Numbered from the stretch's first letter, positions 9,871 to 20,545 are shown. The stretch: 64,000 nt of DNA from Marsupella aquatica (GCA_973895155.1 OZ316898.1:21514001-21578000); one strand, 5' to 3'. Notes: generated by a model from the letters alone, not told the origin. Translations and numbers: made by a program.

Positions 9871-11300
9871 GTCAATTTTAAGCACTCCCTCGGAGGTGTA
9901 ATTGTTCAGCATTTGTAAATACCTCGCACTATATATCAGGGCTGTACACATCGAATTAGTTCTACTCAGCCATTTCCCACGTCCAAATTTGAATGGTGAC
10001 ACTTTTGATACTAACGGCGTTTAAAGGTTTCAACATGAATGCTATTGCTGCAAAAATGTTTAACCGGAAATGTTATGGGAGCCTACGAGCGACGAGCACA
10101 TTAAGGAACCAGATTGAAGACGGGCAATAGGAATTCTAGAAGGCCAATACTTCCCGACCATAATACCATCCCAACCATGGCGCAGAAGGGAAATTGAAGG
10201 CGGCAAGCACATTAAGGAACCAAATTGAAGGCGGACAGGAATTCTAGAAGGCCAATGCTTCCCAACTATAATACCAGCCCAACCATGGCATTGAAGGAAT
10301 TTGAAGGCGTAGAAAGTGATGACGTCAAGTCAATTTTAAGCACTCCCTCGGAGGTATAATTGTTCAGCATTTGTAAATACCTCGCACTATATATCACGAC
10401 TGTACACATTGAATTAGTTCTAATCAGCCATTTCCCGCGTCCAAAATTGAATGGTGACACTTTTGATACTAACGGAGTTTAAAGGTTTCAACATGAATGC
10501 TATTGCTGCAAAAATGTTTAACCGGAAATGTTATGGGAGTCTACGGTTTAACCGGAAATGTTATGGGAGCCTACGAGCGATGAGCACATTAAGGAACCAG
10601 ATTGAAGACGGGCAATAGGAATTCTAGAAGGCCAATGCTTCCCAACTATAATACCAGCCCAACCATGGCGTTGAAGGGAATTTGAAGGTGTAGAAAGTGA
10701 TGACGTCAAGTCAATTTTAAGCACTCCCTCGGAGGTGTAATTGTTCAGCATTTGTAAATACCTCGCACTATATATCACAACTGGACACATTGAATTAGTT
10801 CTAATCAGCCATTTCCCACGTCCAAAATTGAATGGTGACACTTTTGATACTAACGTAGTTTAAAGGTTTCGACATGAATGCTATTGCTGCAAAAATGTTT
10901 AACCGGAAATGTTATGGGAGTCGACTACGGTTTAACCAAAAATGTTATGGGAGGTAATCAGCCATTTCCCACCTCCAAAATTGAATGGTGACATTTTTGA
11001 TACTAACGGAGTTTAAAGGTTTCAACATGAATGCTATTGCTGCAAAAATGTTTAACCAGAAATGTTATGGGAGCCTACGAGCGACGAGCACATTAAAGAA
11101 CCATATTGAAGATGGGCAATAGGAATTCTAGAAGACCAATACTTCCCGACCATAATACCAGCCCAACCATGGCACAGAAGGGAATTTGAAGGTGAAGAGC
11201 ACATTAAGGAACCAGATTGAAGGTGTGCAGCAGGAATTCTAGAAAGCCAATCCTTTCCGACTAAAATACCACCCCAACCATAGTGCAGAAGGGAAGGGTC
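9871..11300 (+). repeat. Right arm of R1 copy A with tandem sub-units
   Basis: Seen: the block beginning GTCAATTTTAAGCACTCCCT recurs at about 9871, 10329 and 10710. Each unit carries ACACTTTTGATACTAACGG, a GTTTAACCGGAAATGTTATG motif (sometimes doubled) and degenerate copies of the STLRNQIEG-coding fragment. The arm is the reverse complement of the left arm (7240-8510), with stops throughout the coding part. Confidence 0.75.
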
Positions 11301-11589
11301 TGTCGGCAATTTGAATTACTTGTTCCCAGGCTGCTTCCAAGTGCAAGCAAGCGTGGACGTGGGTTCCCACTTTAGTTAGACAAACTGTAACTTTAGTTAG
11401 AGAAATTCATTGAACGTGGGACGAACAAAAGTATTGTGCTTGCAAAAAGAATAGAGACAGTTTGTGTCTATCCCAACTTCATATTCTCGCTGCCTTTGGC
11501 AACAGAGAAGAAGATTTAATTGCACAATGAATTGGTAATACAGAGCGTACAATGGTTTTGGTGGGGACAGTTGCCAACTCAATAACTTT

Positions 11590-12412
11590 GAGCTTTTAAC
11601 TATGTTGTGGCCTACCTAATTATCGCTGAAAGTGCTCAGACAATAAATGTTCACCTATTGCCGTAAAGTATAAACATTGTGCACGTTCAGTTCCGCTACT
11701 TGAATTTACTAAATCGAATCGGCAAGTGTTGGATTACACATCACTTCCCAAGTTAAAGCAACTTAAATTAGCTGGAGTGAGGGTCGCCACCTATTGGAAT
11801 TTGGAACTGGAGTGCTTCTTGTGCACCACCATCAGCTTTGCCTCGGCTGACTTTTGGTGTAGTCCTCCCATCAAGCGTGCGTAGCCCCTGAGACACGAAT
11901 TGCAGCTCATGAGCTTCAAACGCTCTACAAGCATTACAAGCATTTGTGTAGCAATTCTAATGGTTGTCGTGAGCAATTGAAGGATAGACTTATATTGCAG
12001 ATAATAATGCCGACAGACCCATCCCAATTTCCTCATTCCAATCAGTAGTGTGCTCTGGTTTATGCCACAGCTCTTGTGGGGCCCGATAGAAACTTCCAAC
12101 CATGGCAACTCAAATGAGCAAGAAGCAGAAGAGGTATTCATCGATTTGACTAACCGGTGTTGCGACAATGCTCGCTCGAAAGGACTCAAACAATTCCAGT
12201 GCCAATTTTCAAGTGGCTTGCTCAGCCACTCGCTGCGAAGTTGCGCAGCTACCTTCGGTTCTGCTGTTGCATGAAGACACGGAATTGGCCAGAAAATTTG
12301 CAAACAGTTATGTGAAGGAGAAATGATGCAGGTGGGGCAAGTCAATGGCCCGGGCTAAACTCAAAGCATCAATTCAGAGCTTGAAAGGGAACAAAATGGC
12401 AGTTGACTAAAA
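11590..12412 (+). pseudogene. R1 tail, exon-like unknown coding remnant
   Basis: Seen: the related tail at 32500-33295 preserves plus-strand open stretches, including HELQTVYKHYKHLC, a 74-codon frame with EEVFIDLTNRCCDN, and a lysine-rich end (RKFANNYVKEKRRRWGK). Copy A has an extra stop in the last segment (AAATGA at 12321-12326). A long minus-strand frame (12345-11791) covers the same bases and I cannot exclude it. EEVFIDLT resembles a SUMO-interacting motif, but that is pattern only. The gene is not recognised. Confidence 0.35.
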
Positions 12413-12642
12413 AGTTTTGTTGTGGTGGGTGTGTTGACCTCGCCACACAACAACTCACAGGACGGTAGGGTGAAACAAGTTATAAAATGTTAAGTTCCAA
12501 GATTTTTGGCACTTAACTTTCTAGTGAAGTACTTGCAAAATGACAGACACTAATTAGAGATCGTTAGTGATTTTAACTATCAGATTTAACTATGAGTGCG
12601 AGTTGAGCCGGCAGGAACCCTGCGCTTGTTTTCTTTTGATTT

Positions 12643-13087
12643 AACAGGATTAGTTGAAAAGATAACCCACCCTAAGAAAATTAACTAGGCGCAGGGGCGT
12701 TCTGGACAGCCCAAATGTCTATTTTTACTTAGAATCTCATGTTGAGCGAGTATTTAACCAAAAAGTTAAGTGCAAAGACACATGGAACTTATCTTTTTTC
12801 ACCCCCGCACTCACATAAATGTTTGTCATGGCAGAAGAGCAGAGAGCCAGAGCCACGCACTCTTTCAATCCCACTTTGTCTTGGCTTGGGTTTGTTACTT
12901 ACTATGCTCCATGTTGACGACATTCCCTACTCCTTGTTCCTCCTCGGACCCAATGACATCAGACTTTTAACATGACAGGTTTTTCAGTTAGAACTGGGGA
13001 TAGGAGAAAAATTTGTCTTTAATCAATGCAAATGATCAGAACAGCCACACATTCAAGCACATAATTATATACAAGCCATCCGGATAG
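12643..13087. other. Spacer, nothing supported
   Basis: A 78-codon plus-strand frame (12739-12975) has no recognisable domain. Position 12642/12643 is the unoccupied counterpart of the 3' LINE junction at 33527/33528. Confidence 0.4.
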
Positions 13088-13470
13088 TGCACTTGTGATG
13101 CTCGTTGAACTCAAACTGCCATCGGAAGCTATGGACAAAATGCTTGACAGAATTACACAATCACTTGTTATACATAGTTGATATATTCCTGAATTCATTT
13201 TTCCTGTCCACTTGGAAATTGCACAGATTAACAGAAGTATCCATGAAGGTCTGTCATCGTAGAAAGAGATTTCCAGCAAAAACTTGTAAGAAAATTGCAA
13301 GACGTGAGGTGCTCAACAGTTTTTTGTGTCTTGGCCAGTCTTGGGAGGCCATAGGCATTCGTCTATTTGCAGGACGTTTGTTAGCTTTTTTGGGTTTGCA
13401 TAGATTGCGGTACGGTGGCTTACCTTTGGTTGGCAATTTGAGTTCAACGGGCATCACAAGTGCACTGCCA
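13088..13470. repeat. Inverted-repeat element of about 380 bp
   Basis: Seen: GTGCACTTGTGATGCTCG and the following bases (13088-13121) recur as the reverse complement at about 13434-13467, matching 32 of 34 positions by eye. The interior holds a block also found at 9740-9870, 27900-28035 and 31575-31730 (from GAATGCTTGACAGAATT-like sequence to CATCGTAGAAAG). It could be a small foldback element or an assembly of repeats. No target-site duplication was identified. The right end runs directly into the 116 bp satellite. Confidence 0.6.
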
Positions 13471-13479
13471 CCATGTGCT

Positions 13480-14660
13480 GGGGTAATGCCAATGCCCATG
13501 TGCTTGGATGGGTATGTATGTTTAAAATTACAGTATTTTGAAGGTTGGGGGGTACGACGGATGGGGTATTCCAAAACGCACAGCCACCATGTGCTGGGGT
13601 AATGCAAATGCCCATGTGCTCGGATGGGTATGTATGTTTCAAATTACAGTATTTTGAAGGTTGGGGGGTACGACGGATGGGGTATTCCAAAACGCACAGC
13701 TACCATGTGCTGGGGTAATGCAAGTGCCAATGTGCTCCAAAGGGTATGTATATATCAAATTACAATATTTTGAAGGTCGGGGGGTACAATGGATGGGGTA
13801 TTCCAAAACGCACAGCCACCATGTGCTGGGGTAATGCAAGTGCCAATGTGCTCCGAAGGGTATCTATATATCAAATTACAGTATTTTGAAGGTTGGGGGG
13901 TACGAGGGATGGGGTATTCCAAAACGCACAACCACCATGTGCTGGGGTAATGCAAGTGCCAATGTGCTCCAAAGGGTATGTATGTTTCAAATTACAGTAT
14001 TTTGAAGGTTGGGGGGTACGACGGATGGGGTATTCCAAAATGCACAGTCACCATGTGCAGGGGTAATGCAAGTGCCAATGTGCTCTGAAGGGTATGTATG
14101 TATCAAATTACAGTATTTTGAAGGTTGAGGTACGAGGGATGGGGTATTCCAAAATGCACAGCCACCATGTGTTGGGGTAATGCAAATGTCAATGTGCACC
14201 AAAGGGTATGTATGTATCAAATTACAGTATTGAAGGTTGGGGATACCAGGGATGGGGTATTCCAAAATGCACAGCCACCATTTGTTGGGGTAATGCAAGT
14301 GCCAATGTGCTCCGAAGGGTATGTATTATCAAATTACAATATTTTGAAGGTTGGGGGGTACAAGGGATGGGGTATTCCAAAACGCATAGCCACCATGTGC
14401 TGGGGTAATGCAAATGCCCATGTGCTTGGATGGGCATGTATGTTTCAAATTACAGTATTTTGAAAGTTGGGTGGTACGAGGGATGGGGTATTCCAAAATG
14501 CACAGCCAACATGTGTTGGGATAATGCAAAATAATGTCAATGTGCACCGAAGGGTATGTATGTATCAAATTACAGTATTTTGAAGGTTGGGAGGTACGAG
14601 GGATGGGGTATTCTATAACGCACAGCCACAGTGTGCTCGGGTAATGCAGAAGGACTGTAC
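13480..14660 (+). repeat. 116 bp satellite, about 10 units
   Basis: Seen: ATTACAGTATTTTGAAGG recurs at about 13527, 13643, 13759, 13875, 13991, 14107, 14221, 14333, 14449 and 14569. The period is 116 bp, with 112-120 bp in the more diverged distal units. Each unit includes GGATGGGGTATTCCAAAAYG and CCACCATGTGCTGGGGTAATGC. The frames on both strands are repeat translations. The same satellite occurs inverted at 31130-31520 and as a fragment at about 30640-30690. Confidence 0.92.
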
Positions 14661-15029
14661 AACGCCCTTTACCCGAGCACCAACTGTGCACAACTTTGGT
14701 GCTTATGGGGTGCTGACAATATAGGAGCATTTTAGTTCGCATCTCCGGATTCTAGAAAGGTTGGCAGTGACTTGGACAAGACGCCTCATAACAAAGGGAA
14801 CGTTTCTTCACAACAAGGAGTTTAAGTTTAAGTACATGGATTGACAGCATCCAATAGAGCAACAAGCAGCTTTGAGGAAATGGAATCTGTCATGTTTTGA
14901 GAGGCTCCTTGCGTGTCAATACCCTCCTTCCGTCGAGTAAGCCTCATGAGTTGCTCACGACAATGTGTTGGTGATAGGATTAGGGTTTACTTAATTGGAC
15001 TACCTTTCATACGACAGAAGCGAATTTCA

Positions 15030-16260
15030 AGCACAGCAGATCTTGAAGACCTTGAAGAAAAGCTTGTGCAGGTGACAAAGCGCAATGACGAATACCAAGT
15101 TGCTAAACAAGGTTGGAAGGAGGACCAATCGCGCATGGCAGAATTGAGTGCTGACCTTCAAATGGGCACTGCAGAACGAGACGAGGTCACTAGCGAATTT
15201 GAAGAGTTCAAATTGCAGTCACAGTCCAGGTTGAAAGACCTTGAAGAAAAGCTTATGCAGGTGACAATGCGCAATGACGAATACCAAGCTGCTGAACAAG
15301 ATGGAAGAAGGACCAATCGCGCATGGCAAAATTGAGTGTTAAACTTGAAATGGGCACTGTAGGATGAGATGCTATCGCCAACAAATTTGAAGAGTTCAAA
15401 TTGCAGTCACAATGCAAGTTGAAAGACCTTGAAGAAAATTTTGTGCAGGTGACAAAGCGCAATGACGAATACCAAGCTACTGAACAAGGTTGGAAGGAGG
15501 ACCAATCACGCATGGCAGAATTGATTGTTGAACTTCAAATGGGCACTGCAGAACGAGATGCGGTCACCAGCGAATTTGAAGAGTTCAAATTGCAGTCACA
15601 ATGCAGGTTGAAAAACCTTGAAGAAAAGCTTGTGTAGGTGACAATGCACAATGACGAATACCAAGCTACTGAGCAAGGTTGGAAGGAGGACCAATCGCGC
15701 ATGGCAGAATTGAGTGTTGAACTTCAAATGGGCACTACAGAATGAGATGCGATCACCAGTGAATTTTAAGAGTTCAAATTGCAGTCACAATGGAGGTTGA
15801 AAGACCTTGAAGAAAAGCTTGTGCTGGTGACAAAGCGCAATGACAATTACCAAGCTGCTGAACAAGGTTGGAAGGAGGACCAATCGCGCATGGCAGAATT
15901 GAGTGCTAACCTTGAAAGGTGTGTTGCAGGACGAGATGCCGCGATCAATGAACTTGAGTTGTTGAAATTGTCATCAGAAAGCAGGTTTGAAGATGTTCAA
16001 CGGAAGCTTGTAGAGCAGGCAGTGCGCATGGAATCATGTTTAGCTAGGTGCTGAATGTGCTTTGAAGAATATCCAAATACGCATGGAAGAATTGGAAAGT
16101 GAACTTGCAGGGTGCACTAAACAACGAGATGATGTGAGCACACAACTTCAGTTGTCCAGATTAGAGTCACAGAGCAGGTTGGAAGACCTTCAACGAGCAC
16201 TTGTAGAACAGACAAGGCTGAAGGCGGAATACACAGTTGCTCACAAAGCTTTGAAGGAGA
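15030..16260 (+). repeat. Tandem coiled-coil coding repeat, period about 189 bp
   Basis: Seen: a unit encoding LKDLEEKLVQVTKRNDEYQ, then QGWKEDQSRMAEL, then an ERD-x-VTSEFEEFK segment recurs with starts at about 15048, 15238, 15425, 15613 and 15803. Two diverged units follow near 15991 and 16185. The mean period is about 189 bp = 63 codons = nine heptads, so units can stack in one continuous coiled coil. Units 2-5 carry stops or one-base indels (for example near 15300-15370, 15636 and 15745). The later units (from 15779) are open except for a break near 16052. Confidence 0.85.
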
Positions 16261-16904
16261 AGGAAATGTGCATGGGGGAACTGAGAAATGAGGTAGCAAA
16301 GTGCACTGCCAAACGCAATACTCAGCGCACTAACGTGGAGTCTTTGAAATTGGACTTAGAGCGTACAATGGCAGAGCTTGAACAGGTGCATTGTAGATTG
16401 GGCGAGAATGTAGACTTGCAACAAATAGTTTTGACTCAGAAAGTAGAATTAAAATTCAAGGATGACCAATTGCACATAGCTCTTGCAAAGGTTGAAGAGT
16501 TGGAATGTACAGTGAGGAATTTGAAGAGAAAGCAGGTGTCGAACGCTAAACCAGTTATACCGTTCATGGTGGAACCAAAGAGGCAAGCTCATGGACGTCC
16601 ATTACTTGGTTCAACCTCCAACAATGAAATGACAACAGTGCCATGTAAAAATTGCGTACAGAGGGATGAGACTGCAAGTTGTTCTCTGTCTGTGGTCTCG
16701 CAATTGACTCGTATTAATTTGGAGGACCCCCCAAAAAGGCGACGACTATTGCGGTCGTTTGATAATGAAGGGGATAGCTTGGATCATGTTGACATTGACG
16801 CTACCTCCGTGCGTTGTACAATTGCAGATTCCTGTTCCAATTCAGATTCAGAGATGGACTTTCCCCGAGTCCGAGTCCAACCTTTTTTGCAAACAGAGGA
16901 ACGA
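16062..16904 (+). pseudogene. Exon: coiled coil end, NLS-like and acidic linker
   Basis: Seen: 281 codons in one frame. The first 160 or so residues continue the coiled coil. Then come basic PPKRRRLLRSF (possible nuclear signal), a CKNCVQRDETASC cysteine pair and an aspartate/serine-rich stretch (DSCSNSDSEMD). At 16905 a GTGAGT donor follows codon CGA in phase 0. An acceptor (CATTGCAG) ends at 17003, and the next exon stays open in phase 0. This 99 nt intron links the coiled coil to the helicase. Without it the frame ends in a stop at 16994. Confidence 0.6.
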
Positions 16905-17003
16905 GTGAGTAAACTAACCATGTTGCAACGTCTTGTCCAAATACTCAGTTTGGATGAACAGAGCCGGTTAAGAAGGCTGACTGTTATTCCATGACCATTG
17001 CAG

Positions 17004-17169
17004 GAATACATCGATGATAGGGACTTCACAGGAGAAGCAAGCCCACTAGCTAGATGGGCTTATGCAAAATGTGACAGTTTACCAACATCAACGGAAAGGT
17101 CTATTCTGGATGCTGTCAAGGGAGAGTGGTGATTCCAAATGTTTTGGGGGCATTTTGGCAGATGACCAG
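17004..17169 (+). pseudogene. Exon: start of SNF2 domain with frameshift
   Basis: Seen: the first 13 or so codons (EYIDDRDFTGEAS) follow from the upstream exon. The frame must then shift by one at about 17040-17050 to read LDGLMQNVTVYQHQRKGLF and GGILADDQ, the sequence expected before a SNF2 Walker A. A GT donor follows at 17170. The 17170-17307 intron (138 nt) ends in TTGGTAG. Confidence 0.75.
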
Positions 17170-17307
17170 GTAAAACCCTAAAGCTCACATCATTTCCTAA
17201 TGTTGAGTGGGCTACGCATTGACTTCAGGGTCATCATGTGTTTTGTGGTATGAACTTGGAATTTTCTTCCCCATTGCATGAAATGAACTAACTGTATTTG
17301 TTGGTAG

Positions 17308-17952
17308 GGAATGGGGAAGACAATTCAACTGATTACACTCTTAGTCACCAATCGACCACCCAAAAGCAAGACCCTTATCATTTGTCCTGGAAGTGTTATG
17401 ACTCAGTGGAAACGTGAGATTACCACTAAAACTACTGCAAGGGCAAATGTAAAAGTGGTAATATTTCACGGGTCGGACAGATGTATGGATCCAAAGCAGT
17501 TGACCTTATATGATGTTATAATTACCACTTACGGTACTCTCGCCCAACATTCCACTGTGGACCCACCTACACTGAGAAGAAAAGGGAAATTAAGTCAGAA
17601 AATTTCTGTGGAGCCAACACCCAAGAAAATGAAGGATCCATTGCCTCCTTGCCTGGAGCAGGTACAATGGTACAGGGTGATTCTAGACGAGTGTCAGGCA
17701 ATCTCAACCATAGGAGTGGCAGAGCATTAGCTGCTTGCAACCTACATGCAAGAAGCAGATGGTGTGTAAGTGGAAATCCTGTGTCAAATTCTACTTGGGA
17801 GGCATACAGTTATTTCAAATTTCTTGGATACCCCCCTTATTGTGACATAGATAGGTTCAAGATTTTGAGGCAACATATTGCGAAAAGTAGGAAAGCTGGA
17901 CACGCAATACTACACAACGAGCTGAGGGCCATTACATTGAGAAGAGATAAGA
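17308..17952 (+). pseudogene. Exon: SNF2 ATPase lobe 1
   Basis: Seen: GMGKTIQLI, TLIICPGSVMTQWKREI, YDVIITTYGTLA and YRVILDECQAI in one frame to a stop at 17728-17730. The homologous reading continues in another frame from about 17710 (ALAACNLHARSRWCVSGNP, YFKFLGYPPYCD, LRAITLRRDKSK). The change of frame sits between DECQAI and RALAACNL, where the family has DEAQ-x-IKN. A GTAAGA donor is at 17953. Confidence 0.8.
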
Positions 17953-18091
17953 GTAAGACAACTACAACTACAATGTTCACATGTGTTGGAATTGGACTTT
18001 TCCATTATTTGGAATTGGTTGAATTTCATATGGATTTCTATGTGTTGTATGCTTGTATGCAATCTTACAGTTGGACATATTTTGTTTGCAG

Positions 18092-18533
18092 GTATCCTGA
18101 ATCTACCTAAGAAGCATGTAAGAGTAGCTCATCTCGACTTTTTAGTTGAAGGTGATGCCATAGTGTATAAGAAATTAGAGGCAAGGAGTGCACCGGAAGA
18201 CTCGGTATGTTCAATGTTTGGCCCACCCTATGTGGGTGTACTTTGTCATTATTCAATTGTGCACATATACCGTGGTTGCCCTGTTGTTTTGTACAATTAC
18301 TCAACCGGGTCGATTTGTGGGCTTCACAAAAGGGAAACAAGAAAGAGACAGCTAAATTGCTGTCGTTGATGCTGAGAATGAGACGCCACTGTGGGCATCG
18401 TGACCTTGTCTTTCACAATGAAAAAGAAGATAGTGTGAATACTCCCAAGATCCAACCTGATGGAGTCCGTTCAGGCGAATTGGTAAACAAGTTGTTGGAT
18501 GCTCCAGAAGGGGTGACTTGTAACAAGTGCCAG
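18092..18533 (+). pseudogene. Two exons: SNF2 middle region
   Basis: Seen: 18092-18204 encodes LNLPKKHVRVAHLDF and VYKKLEARS, matching the linker after lobe 1 in this family. 18333-18533 encodes LLSLMLRMRRHCGHRDLV and ends with the first RING cysteine pair CNKCQ. The intron 18205-18332 uses a GTATGT donor. Its acceptor (CACAAAAG) is weak and has no good pyrimidine tract, so that boundary is the least certain. Confidence 0.65.
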
Positions 18534-18666
18534 GTGATTTTTTGCACAGAGTAAATCCTATTCATAAATCCAGTACCCCGTGGGAGTGTTGTTCAACCGG
18601 GGGGTGATTGTTGAAACATTTGACATTGCACACTAACTTTGAAGTCCATTTTTGTAATATTTGCAG

Positions 18667-19107
18667 GGTGAGCTTTTTGATGACCCCATGATTTCCATCT
18701 GTGGTCACTATTACTGTTCCAGTTCAGCTTGTTATTTTGATCCGCTGGAAGAGGATATAATATGTGGAGCACCAGACTGTAAGCAGCAAATTTCATGGAG
18801 TACGGTGTACAGAGTATGTGATATATGTACGTCGTCTAGCACTGAATTGGCAGAGGAGGACTTGGAAATTCTTGGTTTTCATACTTCTGGGCCATCACCC
18901 AAAATTGATGGTGTCATGTCTTACTTGAACGAGCTGCGAGAGTCTGGAAGTGACGATAAGACCATTGTGTTTTCTCAATGGACCGGCTTAATTGACTTGT
19001 TACAAGGAACTCTTGAAAGTGCAAACATCCAGTTCACAAGGGTGGACGGGAGCATGAGTTTGGAGAAGCGTGACCGAAATCTGAGAGACTTTGCCAAATC
19101 TCGCCAG
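18667..19107 (+). pseudogene. Exon: RING end and SNF2 lobe 2 start
   Basis: Seen: GELFDDPMISICGHYYCSSS completes the RING begun before the 18534-18666 intron. It is followed by C-x4-C, a linker, then DDKTIVFSQWTGLIDLL and RVDGSMSLEKRDRNLRDF of the C-terminal helicase lobe. The exon ends in phase 0 at CAG before GTATGC (19108). Confidence 0.85.
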
Positions 19108-19207
19108 GTATGCATAAAGCACCCCATATAGGTTGTTTTGGTGCATGTTTTTGAGAAATTGTACATCTGTCACTCACTAAGCATTTCACTACACTGGATT
19201 GATTCAG

Positions 19208-19495
19208 ATACAAGTCGCCCTACTGTCATTAAAGGCTACCAATACGGGATTAAATATCATGGCTGCCAATCATGTACTCTTTACAGATATATGGTGGAAT
19301 CCAACAGCAGAAGATCAAGCAGTGGACAGAACTCATCGTGTAGGGCAGACAAAAGAAGTGTTTGTTACACATTTCCTAATGAGGAATACTATTGAGGAGA
19401 CATTGTGGCATGTACAACAGAGAAAGAGGACACTGATTGATGAATGTGTACACGGAAGTTTGAGTAGCGGAAAAAAGGATAACGCAATATTGTAG
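19208..19495 (+). pseudogene. Exon: SNF2 lobe 2 end (helicase motifs V-VI)
   Basis: Seen: after an acceptor GATTCAG the frame reads SLKATNTGLNIMAANHV (family: GGVGLNLTAA), DIWWNPTAEDQAVDRTHRVG and TIEETLWHVQQRKRTLIDE, then stops at a TAG. The expected arginine of motif VI (DRTHRVGQ) is present. Family proteins end soon after this point, so the stop looks natural. Confidence 0.85.
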
Positions 19496-20060
19496 GAAGT
19501 ATTGAAAGAGGAGCGACTCAGGTTGTCTAGGCAACAAGCAGTAGGAAGGCCGAGACGATAGAGCATTCACAAAGCTAGGCACATTGCTCGCCATCTAGAG
19601 TCTTTTGAGGCAGGCTTTGAGACTCTTACAGTTATGACGAGTGATGGAGGCCACTTGAGTTGAGCTAATGACATCCTCTGCCACCATATTGCCCAAGCAT
19701 TTGCAAAACCTCCAGTTGGTGGTGTGCAAAGAGGTGCATATGTGCCGTACATGTTTTAACGGACTCTGTAAAATTGTATTTGAAGTAGGCTAAGGCTTAC
19801 TCCCATTGGATATGAGATGCAGGTGACGAGAATGCTGATAGTGTATGCACCACACAGGGCCTAAAATAGGATGCATCTATGGGCACATAACAAGTGGGTG
19901 AGATATGGCTTTGCATAGCACAAGTTCTGACACGAGTATGTGGGCAGAAGAGAGAAAGGAAGTTCAGAAATTGACCATATTGTGATTGCAGCGGTGTATA
20001 TCCTCCTCTGCATATAATGTCCAGCTTCCTCTAACAATATGTGGCCTTTTCTTTCACCAG
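19496..20060. other. Downstream region of the SNF2 locus, no gene supported
   Basis: The SNF2 frame can be read about 20 codons past its stop (KEERLRLSRQQAVGRPRR) before another stop. Beyond that only short unsupported frames appear. Confidence 0.4.
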
Positions 20061-20545
20061 GTTATGTTTGTGATGCTTCATGATGTGCTGGATGTTGGTG
20101 TCAGACATCCAGCCAAAGAGTATCGTGGTATGGATGCGTCCTTGCAATTGACTTCCCGGTTATTGTCCAAGATTGTGCTCCAAGTGAACAGTAAGCTCTT
20201 CGGGCTAGCTGCCTAGTTTTTGAGCAATATGGCTGGCTGTGGTGGGCCGATTGGATATGTAGATTCAGCCCCGACTGAGGGGAAAAAGCAGTGAAAAGTT
20301 GGAAGATGTCATTCCTGAGTTGCTGAAGAACAAGTTGCTATCATGCACAAAGAAGGAGTCCTTGTGCAACGGAGTAGTATAAGTGGGGATAGTTTATGGG
20401 AGGTGACTTGGCATGAGGTCGAGGGTATAGCACCCAACCTTGAAGTTGAGCTTTTCCCAGAACCCCAACTGGAGCCGGAACAAGAGTCAGCTGTTGTTTC
20501 GGACTCCTCCAATGAGACGGTGGACTGGAGTGAACATCCTGTATG
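20061..20545 (+). pseudogene. Exon-like unknown coding remnants
   Basis: Seen: 20061-20188 is open (VMLHDVLDVGVRHPAKEYRG), preceded by TTTCACCAG and followed by a GTAAGC donor-like site. From about 20310 another frame reads through EEQVAIMHKEGVLVQRS, TWHEVEGIAPNLEVELFPE and an acidic tail to a stop at 20543-20545. A further frame (20440-20841) overlaps and contains RVRSRPFHDCKVNCCG. All lie on the plus strand after the SNF2 gene and may be its neighbour or part of a transposon. Not recognised. Confidence 0.35.

Larger units (their letters stand above)
6953..12642. repeat. R1 composite repeat, copy A
   Basis: Seen: 6953-11902 matches 25117-30092 in the same orientation with few differences. 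The tail 11600-12642 matches 32500-33527. Internal order: truncated EDM2-like exon (minus strand), left arm with a gene fragment on the minus strand, unique core (about 8510-9890), right arm carrying the same gene fragment on the plus strand as tandem units of about 380-460 bp, and a tail. No terminal inverted repeat or target duplication is visible at the outer edges. It is best described as a segmental or composite repeat rather than a single transposon. The left edge joins telomere-like DNA. Confidence 0.85.
14913..19495 (+). pseudogene. Coiled-coil + SNF2/RING helicase, FRG/CHR28-like, frameshifted
   Basis: Role by family: SNF2 ATPases of the Rad5/Rad16-related FRG/CHR27-CHR28 group are nuclear translocases acting on chromatin. 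Seen: inferred exons 16062-16904, 17004-17169, 17308-17952, 18092-18204, 18333-18533, 18667-19107 and 19208-19495, with GT-AG introns and compatible phases. Motifs in order: HQRKGLFWMLSRES, GGILADDQ then GMGKTIQLI (Walker A), VILDECQAI (Walker B variant), SGNPVSNS (family usually SGTPIQN), a RING with CNKCQ and CGHYYC, IVFSQW, RVDGSMS and DIWWNPTAEDQAVDRTHRVGQ. Frameshifts lie at about 17040-17050 and 17700-17725. The coiled-coil part upstream is also broken. It is a young pseudogene, or a gene with sequence errors. Confidence 0.8.

Noticed and set aside
12103-12150. MATQMSKKQK start resembling the N-terminus of plant ribosomal protein S3
   Set aside because: Similarity stops after about eight residues and the frame meets a stop soon after, so it is chance.
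11791-12345. 184-codon minus-strand frame
   Set aside because: Not firmly rejected, but plus-strand segments with splice-like acceptors and a lysine-rich end look more protein-like. No domain on either strand.
13254-14742. Many frames of 60-137 codons on both strands
   Set aside because: All repeat the 116 bp satellite. The period is not a multiple of three and the frames are open on both strands.
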